Under the pieces are notes generated by a model. That model was given only the letters and a program-made list of their open reading frames with translations. It had not been told where the DNA came from and did not search any database. Positions 7,977 through 14,464 of a stretch of DNA of 21,204 bases are shown in pieces. Source of the stretch: Alphaproteobacteria bacterium. Lineage in GTDB: Bacteria; Pseudomonadota; Alphaproteobacteria; SHVP01. Numbering within the stretch: position 1 is the stretch's first letter; each line of letters opens with the position of its first letter. Where the stretch lies: contig SHVP01000040.1 of NCBI GenBank assembly GCA_009694165.1, positions 1 through 21,204 of the forward strand. Reading direction: 5' to 3'. The translations under genes and the position numbers were made by a program.

Positions 7977-8070
7977 TCACGCCGTCGGCGTGGCCAAAGC
8001 CTCATTCATGGCGCGGACCGTCGTCGGATAGGCGTCGAACGCGACGCGTTCGCAGCGGCTCATCTCGATC
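7977..8070 (-). pseudogene. Possible relic of a glutathione S-transferase C-terminus
   Basis: A minus-strand frame ending in TGA at 7977-7979 reads SRCERVAFDAYPTTVRAMNE followed by a short tail. This resembles the C-terminal helix of maleylacetoacetate-isomerase/GST proteins, in which an aspartate-x-TyrPro motif is followed by an arginine-rich helix. The frame is closed by a stop about 150 bases upstream and no N-terminal GST domain is visible. It may be the end of a decayed GST gene, or chance similarity. Confidence 0.33.
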
Positions 8071-8191
8071 TCGGTAACACTCAGCCTGACCGGACGGCGC
8101 GGCGTCGGCCTTGTTGCGCTCCTCGGCGCAGCCTAGGCTGGTGCTCCAACGTATCCACCGCTTGTCACGTCCGTCGCAAGGCCGCCCCACC

Positions 8192-9907
8192 GTGATTGCC
8201 GACCGCACGCAACCCACTCCCTCGTCTTTGGAAACTGACGTCCTGGTAATCGGCTCGGGCGCCGCCGGGCTAACCGCCGCGCTGACGGCGCGCCTCAACG
8301 GCCTCGCCGTGACGATCGCCGAGAAGGAGCCGGTGTTCGGCGGAACTTCGGCCTGGTCCGGTGGCGTGGCCTGGATTCCTCTCAACCGACATGCTCAGGC
8401 AGCCGGCGTCGCCGACAGCCGCGAGCTCGCCCGCACCTACATCCAGGCCGCTGCCGGCCAGCATTTCGATGCCGCACGGGTCGATGCGTTTCTTGACCAC
8501 GGCGCGGCGGCGGTAGATTTCCTCGAGAGCCGCACTCAGGCACGGTTCGAACTCGCGGCCGAGCCCGACTACCAGCAGAGCCTGCCTGGCGCTTTGCCGC
8601 GCGGCCGCGCCTTACGCCCGATTGAATACGACGCCCGGGGGTTGGGCGCACATGCACCGGCGCTGCGGCCGCCGGCCCGCGAGCGCGTCCTGTTCGGCGG
8701 ACTGCAGATCGGCGCTGAGCATCTCGCGCATTTCTTGAAAGCAACTCGCTCGTTCCGTTCGGCGTGGTTCGTAGCGCGACGCATTCTCGGGCATCTCCGT
8801 GATCTCGCGGCTCACGGCCGCGGCATGCGTCCGGCCATGGGCAATGCGCTGGTCGCCCGGCTGGCGACGTCGGCATTTGAGGCCGGAATCCCCATCCTGC
8901 TGTCGACGCCGGCCCGCGAGTTGATCATGGATGGATCCCGCGTCGTCGGCGCGGTGTTGAACGGGCCGCAGGGGACGATCCGCGTCACGGCGCGGCGCGG
9001 CGTGGTGCTGGCGTGCGGTGGTTTTCCACAAGATTTCGTCCGCCGCCAACAGGTCTACCCGCACAAACCGTCGCCGGATGAACATTTGTCCAACGCGATT
9101 CCTGCCGCGACCGGCGATGGCATCAAGCTTGCCGAAAGCATCGGCGGCGCGTTCGAGGGCGGGCTACCCAATCCAGCCATTTGGTATCCGACCTCGCGGG
9201 TAGCGTATCCGGATGGCTCCGTCGGCCACCTCGCGCATCTTCTGGAGCGCGGCAAGCCCGGCGTGATCGCGGTGACTCCCGACGGTCGGCGATTCGCCAA
9301 CGAAGCCCTGAACTACCATTCGTTCGTGCAAGCGTTGCTCGCGACCCGACGCGAGGGCCAAGCGCCGGTCGCCTATTACGTATGCGATCACCGGGCGCTT
9401 AGGCGCTATGGACTCGGCGCGGCACGTCCGTGGCCGTTACCGTTCCGGCGCTATATCCGCACAGGCTATCTCAAGCGTGGCCGCACTCTCAGCGAGCTCG
9501 CCGTGGCTACCGGAATCGATACCGCCCAACTCGAACGCACGGTAGCTGCCTACAACGCCGGGGCCGCGACCGGCAGCGACCCTGAGTTCCACAAAGGCGA
9601 GAACGCCTACGACCGCAGCCAGGGGGATCCGCGACGCCAGCCGAACCCCTGTGTCGGCCCGCTGGACCGGGCACCGTTCTATGCGGTCGAGATCCGGCCC
9701 GGCGATCTGGGCACCTTCGCTGGTTTGCGCACTGACGCGACGGCGCGGGTGCTCGATCAGAGCGGTACGCCAATCCGCGGCCTTTTTGCGGTGGGCAACG
9801 ACCAAGCCAGTGTCTTCGGCGGAGCCTATCCGGGCGGCGGCGCGACGATCGGCCCCGGCCTGACCTTCGCCTATATCGCTGGGCGCACGCTCGCCGGCGC
9901 GAATTGA
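8192..9907 (+). CDS. FAD-binding oxidoreductase, 3-ketosteroid dehydrogenase-like
   Basis: A flavoprotein of about 571 residues in the fumarate reductase / 3-ketosteroid delta1-dehydrogenase superfamily (FAD_binding_2). The dinucleotide motif VLVIGSGAAGLTAA begins at residue 17, followed by FGGTSAWSGGVAW, typical of this family. The C-terminal FAD-contact region reads GLFAVGNDQASVFGGAYPGGGATIGPGLTFAYIAGR; the YPGxG segment matches the KstD region that holds a catalytic Tyr and Gly. It probably dehydrogenates or reduces a hydrophobic ketone, but the substrate is unknown. GTG 8192 gives a normal N terminus; a longer TTG start at 8111 adds residues unlike the family. The stop lies only 10 bases from the CCA end of a convergent tRNA(Sec) fragment. 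Confidence 0.88.
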   Translation: MIADRTQPTPSSLETDVLVIGSGAAGLTAALTARLNGLAVTIAEKEPVFGGTSAWSGGVAWIPLNRHAQAAGVADSRELARTYIQAAAGQHFDAARVDAFLDHGAAAVDFLESRTQARFELAAEPDYQQSLPGALPRGRALRPIEYDARGLGAHAPALRPPARERVLFGGLQIGAEHLAHFLKATRSFRSAWFVARRILGHLRDLAAHGRGMRPAMGNALVARLATSAFEAGIPILLSTPARELIMDGSRVVGAVLNGPQGTIRVTARRGVVLACGGFPQDFVRRQQVYPHKPSPDEHLSNAIPAATGDGIKLAESIGGAFEGGLPNPAIWYPTSRVAYPDGSVGHLAHLLERGKPGVIAVTPDGRRFANEALNYHSFVQALLATRREGQAPVAYYVCDHRALRRYGLGAARPWPLPFRRYIRTGYLKRGRTLSELAVATGIDTAQLERTVAAYNAGAATGSDPEFHKGENAYDRSQGDPRRQPNPCVGPLDRAPFYAVEIRPGDLGTFAGLRTDATARVLDQSGTPIRGLFAVGNDQASVFGGAYPGGGATIGPGLTFAYIAGRTLAGAN

Positions 9908-9916
9908 TCGGAACGG

Positions 9917-9950
9917 TGGCAGAAGAGGCGGGAGTCGAACCCACCAGGGA
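9917..9950 (-). tRNA. selC: 3' fragment of tRNA(Sec) (partial, non-functional alone)
   Basis: Read on the minus strand this stretch ends the long variable arm (TCCC), then gives a T arm GTGGG-TTCGACT-CCCGC, the acceptor 3' strand CTCTTCT, discriminator G and encoded CCA (9919-9917). No matching 5' acceptor strand, D arm or anticodon lies within 100 bases. The missing partner strand GGAAGAG is at 13058-13064 beside the selB remnant and pairs with CTCTTCT apart from one G-U. The upstream bases read as a tyrosine integrase fragment. This is therefore a split-off or att-duplicated 3' end of selC. Confidence 0.72.
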
Positions 9951-10100
9951 CACGATACGCGCCCACTCCCGAGTTACAGAGTTGGGGCTTCGGGGGGTGC
10001 CGTCGAGCTTTGCGAATGCGAGAGCGTCGTCGGGCGCTCGGCCTAGTCCCAAGACTAGCCGGCGCATCAAGACGCGCATCGCTTGCGCCCATCCCGACAA
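9951..10100 (-). pseudogene. Tyrosine recombinase (integrase) relic
   Basis: The minus-strand frame contains LGLGRAPDDALAFAKLDGTP followed by RSPNSVTREWARIV, which is the characteristic linker of phage-type tyrosine integrases just before the catalytic HxLRH box. About 100 residues of the C-terminus, including the His-Arg box and Tyr nucleophile, are missing because the frame runs straight into the tRNA(Sec) 3' fragment. The N-terminal side is also degraded. It points to an integrative element that used selC as its attachment site. Confidence 0.62.
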
Positions 10101-10389
10101 CCGGCGGGGTGGTTATCAGGCTCGATAACTGGACGGGCGAGGTTAGGGCCTGCCCCATGCCGCTGCACACCCAATCCAACCTAGGCTTCGGCCAGCCCGG
10201 CCATTTATACTGCGAGTAGCATCCCCCGAACCGCTCAAAGGGAGCCGATCACTGCGTTGGCATAAAGTAGCGGCGACGTTGTTTTTTGGTTGCTCCCTTG
10301 CGCCGGATCGCCCGACCTCCTTGCCGACTCGGGAGCGCCAACGCGCTCCGTCTTCGCTCAGTCCGCCTATAGGAAACGGAGCCGTCATC

Positions 10390-11832
10390 ATGATCACGCG
10401 ACGCGAGCTGCTTCGGTGGATTCCGGCCTCGGCGGCGGTCAGCGTTCTTGGGACCGGCCTCGCATCGGCGGCAGAAGCGGGTCCCTCCATCACGCTCGCG
10501 GCCCGCACCCGCACGATTGAAGTCGGCGGCAAAGCGGCAAGCGTCTACGGCCTGGTTCAACCGTCGGGCGTCCACGGTCTCGTCGCGTCGGCCGGAACGC
10601 GGTTTAGGGTGCGGCTCGAGAACCGGCTCGACACCAAGACTCTCGTTCACTGGCACGGCTTGACGCCGCCTTATCGCCAGGACGGCGTTCCCGGCATTTC
10701 GCAGCCGGCGCTCGAGCCGGGCCTCGCCTACGACTACGACTTTCCTCTCGACCGGCCCGGGACCTTTTGGATGCACTCGCATCAAGGACTTCAAAAACAA
10801 CAGTTGCTTGCCGCGCCCCTCATCGTCCGCGATCCCGCCGACGCCGGCCGCGACGAGCAGGAAGTCGTGATGTTCCTGCATGATTTCTCCTTTCGCGATC
10901 CCGAGGACATCCTGGCCGAACTCACCGGTGGACGCGCACGGGCAAGCGGTCACGGCGCGATGCACAGCTCGCCACCGCCCGTCGTCCGCATGGATCATGG
11001 CGCGCATGGCGCTCACAGCGCATCCGCCGCGCCCCATTTCAACGATATCGAGTTCGACGCCTATCTCGCCAACGACCGAACCCTCGGCGATCCCGAGGTC
11101 GTCCGGGTCGAGCCGGGCGGACGGGTCCGCCTTCGCGTCATCAATGCCGCCGCCGCGACCAATTTCATGATCGATCTCGACCGCATCGACGGCGAACTGA
11201 TCGCGGTCGACGGCCATCCGATCCAGCCGATCCGAGGTTCGCGCTTCGGACTCACCACCGCGCAGCGCCTCGACATTCTGATCCACCTACCAGCGGGGCA
11301 GGGCGCGTTTCCAATTTTCGCGATCCGCGAAGACGATGTCCGGCGAACCGGCATCGTTCTCGCCACCAAGGACGGCCGTATCACACGGATCGGCGAGCGC
11401 GCCGCCCGGCGCGAGCCCGGGCTCGGCCTCTCCTTGGAAGCGAAGCTCGTACCGCTGATGCCGCTCGTCGAGCGGCTCCCGGTCCGCACACACGTGCTCG
11501 ATCTTGTCGGCGGTCATGCCGGCGGCTACGTCTGGTCCTTCAGCGGCGCCGATTTTACGCTCGTCGCCAAGCGCGGCGAACGGGTCGCGATCGTCATGCG
11601 CAACAAGACCGACATGGGCCATCCCATGCACCTTCACGGCCATCATTTTCAGGTGACCGCCATCGATGGCCGCCGCATTGGCGGCGCGGTCCGCGACACC
11701 GTCCTGGTGCCGCCGGGTCGTTCCGTCACCATCGCCTTCGACGCGGACAATCCCGGCGAATGGGCGTTTCACTGCCATCACCTCTATCACATGGTCGCCG
11801 GCATGATGACGACCGTTACCTATCAAGCGTGA
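10390..11832 (+). CDS. Tat-exported multicopper oxidase (CueO/CopA type)
   Basis: A 480-residue periplasmic multicopper oxidase, probably a cuprous or phenol oxidase for copper tolerance. The N terminus is a twin-arginine signal (TRRELLRW at 3-10, hydrophobic stretch, SAAEA cleavage region). Copper ligands appear in the four expected blocks: HWHG (87-90), HSHQG (129-133), HPMHLHGHHF (411-420) and HCHHLYHM (461-468). A His/Met-rich insertion (MHSS, MDHGAHGAH) around 190-215 resembles the copper-binding loops of CueO/CopA. ATG 10390 has GGAG 8 bases upstream; the in-frame extension to 10279 would bury the Tat signal and is rejected. CueR follows after 16 bases. A TATACT at 10206-10211 may be a -10 box, but no matching -35 or CueR operator was found. 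Confidence 0.93.
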   Translation: MITRRELLRWIPASAAVSVLGTGLASAAEAGPSITLAARTRTIEVGGKAASVYGLVQPSGVHGLVASAGTRFRVRLENRLDTKTLVHWHGLTPPYRQDGVPGISQPALEPGLAYDYDFPLDRPGTFWMHSHQGLQKQQLLAAPLIVRDPADAGRDEQEVVMFLHDFSFRDPEDILAELTGGRARASGHGAMHSSPPPVVRMDHGAHGAHSASAAPHFNDIEFDAYLANDRTLGDPEVVRVEPGGRVRLRVINAAAATNFMIDLDRIDGELIAVDGHPIQPIRGSRFGLTTAQRLDILIHLPAGQGAFPIFAIREDDVRRTGIVLATKDGRITRIGERAARREPGLGLSLEAKLVPLMPLVERLPVRTHVLDLVGGHAGGYVWSFSGADFTLVAKRGERVAIVMRNKTDMGHPMHLHGHHFQVTAIDGRRIGGAVRDTVLVPPGRSVTIAFDADNPGEWAFHCHHLYHMVAGMMTTVTYQA

Positions 11833-11848
11833 GCGTCAGAGAGTCGCC

Positions 11849-12244
11849 ATGAACATTGGAACCTTGGCCCAGCAGTCCGGCGTCAATCCCAAGACCATCC
11901 GCTACTATGAAGACATCGGCCTGCTGAAGCCGGCGGCGCGGCGCGACAACGGCTACCGCCACTATGCCGACGCCGACGTCGCCACCGTGCGCTTCATCAA
12001 AAGGGCGCGCACGCTCGGCTTCTCGACCCAGGACGTCGCCAAGCTTCTCAATCTCTGGCACGACCGCGACCGGGCCAGCGCCGACGGCCGGGCGCTCGCG
12101 ACGCGCCATGCCGCCGACATCGAGCGCCGCATCGCCGAGCTCGAAGCCGTACGCCGAACACTCCTTGATCTCGTCCATCGCTGCCACGGCGACGACCGTC
12201 CGCACTGTCCTATCCTCGACAATCTATCTCGGCCGTCCGATTGA
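11849..12244 (+). CDS. cueR: CueR-type copper-responsive MerR regulator
   Basis: A 131-residue MerR-family activator. The N-terminal winged helix reads IGTLAQQSGVNPKTIRYYED (3-22) with GLL and GYRHY following, then a dimerisation helix. The metal-binding loop has C112 and C120 in CHGDDRPHCPILDNLS, which matches the two-cysteine Cu(I)/Ag(I) site of E. coli CueR in spacing and even numbering. It probably senses cytoplasmic Cu(I) and activates the preceding oxidase gene or other copper genes by DNA distortion. It lies 16 bases behind the oxidase on the same strand, so the two form a compact copper-tolerance unit. Confidence 0.93.
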   Translation: MNIGTLAQQSGVNPKTIRYYEDIGLLKPAARRDNGYRHYADADVATVRFIKRARTLGFSTQDVAKLLNLWHDRDRASADGRALATRHAADIERRIAELEAVRRTLLDLVHRCHGDDRPHCPILDNLSRPSD

Positions 12245-12275
12245 CGCCCGGGCCGGGCCGCGATAGGGCTCCGGT

Positions 12276-12745
12276 GTGATCAAACGCAGCGATTGGGTTC
12301 TGGTGGCGGCCGTCGCTACCGCCTTCGGGCTCGGCTATGTCGTCGCCGAACGGATGGCGTTAGGGCCGGATTCCGAAAAAGCCGTCGAGGATATCGGTAC
12401 CCAAGTCCATTCGTCGGTGCGTGAGTTTCAACCGCTGGCCACGGAGCCATCGACGCTCGGTGAGGAAGAAACGCTTCCCGCCGATACGTATGTCACGTCC
12501 CGAGCCGCGCCCAACGCGCGCGGTGCGACCCTCTCAAGTGCCGAAGCACCATGGCGACGCTTCGCGGTCGCGGCGCCAGTTCCCGACGGCCGGCCGCGAA
12601 TCGTGATCGTCATCGACGACATGGGCGTCGACACCAAGCGAACCGCCCGGGCGGTTCGTCTTCCGGGGCCGTTGACCCTGGCCTATCTCGCTTATGCTCA
12701 CGACGGCCGGCGTCAAGCGGCAACCGCCCGTAACCATGACGGGAC
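12276..12745 (+). pseudogene. Truncated divergent polysaccharide deacetylase
   Basis: From a GTG start the product has a membrane-anchor helix (about 8-24), a low-complexity linker, and the start of a divergent polysaccharide deacetylase domain: PRIVIVIDDMGVDTKRTARA (107-126), LPGPLTLAYLAYAHD (129-143) and RRQAATARNH. The conserved HELLLH-type segment and everything beyond it are missing, and the frame degenerates after about residue 156 before stopping at 12794. A full protein would be over 300 residues. A deletion near 12745 probably removed the rest, since a different gene fragment follows on the other strand. Confidence 0.7.
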
Positions 12746-12852
12746 AGGATCGCCATCGCCGGCCCCGACTCGCGCTCACACGATTCGCAGGTGACGTGCA
12801 TCCGGGCGCCGACAATCAGCGCATCGTCGATATGTTTGATTGGGCCGCGCAT
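12715..12852 (-). pseudogene. Truncated CxxC zinc-ribbon-like small protein
   Basis: The minus-strand frame from ATG 12852 reads HIDDALIVGARMHVTCESCE, then a segment ending in GYGRLPLDAG. This pattern of a CxxC knuckle plus a Gly-Arg-Leu-Pro-Leu segment is seen in small zinc-ribbon proteins of alphaproteobacteria. The second cysteine pair expected further on is absent, because the frame enters the deacetylase fragment in antisense. It may be the other side of the same deletion junction. Identification is tentative and no clear Shine-Dalgarno is present. Confidence 0.35.
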
Positions 12853-12960
12853 GGGAGAGTTCTAGGGGCCGGACGAGCGCCTGGGCCAGCAACAAAAGTT
12901 GCAACAAACTAGACGGGACTAGGCGTGAACATGTGTTACCGGCTTGCCGCTCTAGCTCAA

Positions 12961-12980
12961 GAAACCCGAGGAAATCCGGG
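12961..12980 (-). terminator. Weak terminator-like hairpin downstream of the selC 5' fragment
   Basis: On the minus strand CCCG (12980-12977) pairs with CGGG (12968-12965) and is followed by TTTCTT. The stem is only 4-5 pairs. It lies about 85 bases past the 5' end of the tRNA(Sec) fragment, a place where the terminator of an intact selC would fit. Confidence 0.35.
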
Positions 12981-13000
12981 CTACACGGTACTAGACGATA

Positions 13001-13064
13001 ACAGGCGGGAGGGTGCGCCCAGGATTTGAAGTCCGGGCGCTCCACCGGGATGCGCTTCTCTTCC
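13001..13064 (-). tRNA. selC: 5' part of tRNA(Sec) (degenerate or split)
   Basis: On the minus strand this starts GGAAGAG (acceptor 5' strand), continues with a D arm CGCATCC-CGGT-GGAGCG, and an anticodon loop CTTCAAA with anticodon TCA at 13027-13029. That UGA-reading loop in this context is diagnostic of selenocysteine tRNA. The D stem has an unpaired A and the anticodon stem a C-U mismatch or bulge. After the anticodon stem no variable arm, TTCGA T loop or CCA end follows. A short CTCCCGCCTGTTAT matches 12 of 14 bases of the 3' fragment at 9917-9950. It begins 9 bases past the selB stop, giving the order selA-selB-selC. Confidence 0.8.
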
Positions 13065-13073
13065 GAGCCGATC

Positions 13074-13577
13074 CTACGACAGTTCCGAATTCCTGTGCGG
13101 TTCCGACAACATTGGAAATGCCTGACGCACTGATTGGGCAATGGCGCGCAGGTCGCCCCGGCGGCGGGTGAACCGGGCTCGATCGAAGAATTCCAGAAGG
13201 CGGATCGTCAGGTTTAGGCTAATCCCGGACCGATCGCGAAATTCCGCCGCCGAGAAAGCACCCGATAGGTCTTCGCTCACTAATGTCTCGGCGATTTCAC
13301 CAAGAGCGATGACCGCCGACGGTTGGAAATAGCGGTTGTCCGCAACCTTCATCAGCAAGCCGACGTCGGCGGCCCGGTCGAGAAACCCCTGAAGCGGCTG
13401 AAGCTCCAGGCCCAGCGCCGCCATCAACTCGCGGCCCCGCGGCGGACGTAGCCCTCCGGCATCGAGAAGCGGCGCGACCTGCTTCCAGAGCGTTTCGTCA
13501 GCATTACCAAGTCGCGGACGATGATCGGGCCGGCGATAGAACACCCCGCCTCGATCGATCCGTCCTGTCTCGACCAT
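13074..13577 (-). pseudogene. selB: SelB C-terminal remnant (Sec-specific elongation factor)
   Basis: About 150 residues of SelB remain, from about [19 protein letters not shown] to the natural stop at 13074. They contain winged-helix segments typical of the SelB C terminus: GLRPPRGRELMAALGLE, ADNRYFQPSAVIALGEIAE, and AAEFRDRSGISLNLTIRLLE with FFDRARFTRRRGD. These last domains bind the SECIS RNA hairpin. The whole EF-Tu-like GTPase part (over 350 residues) is gone. The first 15 codons or so of the open frame are not SelB. A SelA fragment lies immediately upstream, so one deletion probably fused the two genes. The remnant cannot deliver Sec-tRNA. Confidence 0.85.
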
Positions 13578-13581
13578 TGCC

Positions 13582-13746
13582 GACGCGGAGCGCCCGTTTC
13601 AAAGGATTGCGCTTGATGATCGCGATCAAATCGGCGCGGCCGGCGACGATCCCGGCCTGCGGACCGCCGAGAAGCTTGTCGCCGCTGAACGTGACGAGAT
13701 CGGCGCCGGCGGCGAGAGTGGCGGCAACCGTCGGCTCGTGGGGCAA
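13582..13746 (-). pseudogene. selA: SelA internal fragment (selenocysteine synthase)
   Basis: Fifty-five residues match the PLP-binding heart of L-seryl-tRNA(Sec) selenium transferase: [20 protein letters not shown], then [20 protein letters not shown] with the Schiff-base lysine, and [11 protein letters not shown]. SelA is about 460 residues, so both the N-terminal two thirds and the C terminus are missing. Upstream, the sequence turns into the leader of the divergent UGSC gene; downstream, it passes into the SelB remnant. No function is possible. Confidence 0.85.
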
Positions 13747-13771
13747 CGGTCGGCAGCCAGCCTGTCAGTAT

Positions 13772-13777
13772 GGAGGT
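13772..13777 (+). promoter_or_regulatory. Ribosome binding site of the UGSC gene
   Basis: GGAGGT lies 6 bases before ATG 13784. It fixes the start and shows that the frame opening further upstream (from 13577) is only antisense shadow of selA/selB. Confidence 0.8.
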
Positions 13778-13783
13778 GGGTGG

Positions 13784-14305
13784 ATGACATCCCGCGTGTT
13801 GCTCGATCCGACATCGGAGCGGTCGCCCGAAATGCAACCGCTAGCCGAGCGGCCAGAGTCCCTGAAAGGGATTACGGTCGGCTTGCTCGATATCGGAAAG
13901 GTGCAGAGCACGATTTTCTTGGACGAGGTCGAAGCGCAGCTGAAAACCCGGGGGTTGGCGGTCGAACGGTTCCGCAAATCGACCTTCGCGCGTCCAGCCC
14001 CGCTCGGCCTTCGTCAAGAGATCGCGTCGCGTTGCAACGTAGTGATCGAGGATCTCGCCGACTGAGGATCATGCACGACGTGCAGTTTGCATGACGTGAT
14101 GGATCTGGAAGGTCGGGGGGTGCCGGCGGTCTACGTCGCCACTACCGAATTCCGCCAAGCGACCTAGGCGCAGAGTGCGTCGCTCGGCTTCGTGCCGGCC
14201 GTGATTTACGTCCAGCATCCGGTCCAGGACCGGACGCCGGACGAGGTCAAAGCCCTGGCCCGCGAGTCGCTCGACGCCGTCCTCGCCAAGATCAAAAAGT
14301 CCTAG
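13784..14305 (+). pseudogene. UGSC-family selenoprotein gene with in-frame TGA and a nonsense TAG
   Basis: The 174-codon frame reads MTSRVLLDPTSE at the start, GITVGLLDIGKVQSTIFLDE (29-48), and RCNVVIEDLAD (83-93). Then comes TGA at codon 94 (14063-14065), followed by GSCTTCSLHDVMDLEGRGVP. This is the Sec-Gly-Ser-Cys signature of the UGSC family, whose other members carry Sec or Cys here. The rest is also family-like: FVPAVIYVQHPVQDRTPDEV and a terminal helix ending at TAG 14303-14305. A second stop, TAG, breaks the frame at codon 128 (14165-14167), where a single change from GAG, AAG or CAG is likely. A bSECIS hairpin follows the TGA. Without Sec machinery the product would be 93 residues. 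Divergent selA/selB remnants lie upstream. Biochemical function of the family is not known to me. Confidence 0.85.
14074..14098 (+). promoter_or_regulatory. Bacterial SECIS element
   Basis: Bases 14074-14083 pair with 14089-14098: nine pairs including one G-U, and one A-A mismatch. The apical loop is AGTTT (14084-14088) with G in second place. The loop starts 18 bases after the TGA, inside the 16-37 base spacing usual for bacterial SECIS hairpins. It would recruit SelB-GTP-Sec-tRNA to read UGA as selenocysteine. Confidence 0.78.
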
Positions 14306-14307
14306 AG

Positions 14308-14336
14308 CCTGTCCCGGCCAACCGGGTCGTGACAGG
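14308..14336 (+). terminator. Hairpin after the UGSC gene
   Basis: CCCGG (14313-14317) pairs with CCGGG (14322-14326) around a 4-base loop, extended by CCTGT (14308-14312) and ACAGG (14332-14336) with a one-sided bulge. It begins 2 bases after the UGSC stop. No T-run follows, so termination may be weak. Confidence 0.45.
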
Positions 14337-14464
14337 AAAGCCCCCATCGCACGCATGGCTGCGATGATGCAGAGCCACGATCTGCGGCTGCCTTAGCCTT
14401 TTTCTCTCCGCCGATTCTGCGATAGCGTGGTCGCTGGTCCGATCGCCCCACCTTCGAGGTCCCC

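Noticed and set aside
9917..10012. A complete class II tRNA on the minus strand
   Set aside because: No 5' acceptor strand pairs with CTCTTCT and no anticodon arm is found; the upstream bases read as integrase.
10140..10389. CueR operator before the oxidase gene
   Set aside because: No convincing CCTTCC-type dyad with a 19-base spacer could be found, only a lone TATACT.
13577..13783. In-frame N-terminal extension of the UGSC frame
   Set aside because: It is antisense to the selA and selB remnants, and a GGAGGT site sits right before ATG 13784.
14165..14167. TAG read as pyrrolysine
   Set aside because: Pyrrolysine is confined to a few methylamine users with pyl genes, none seen here; a nonsense change in a decaying gene is simpler.
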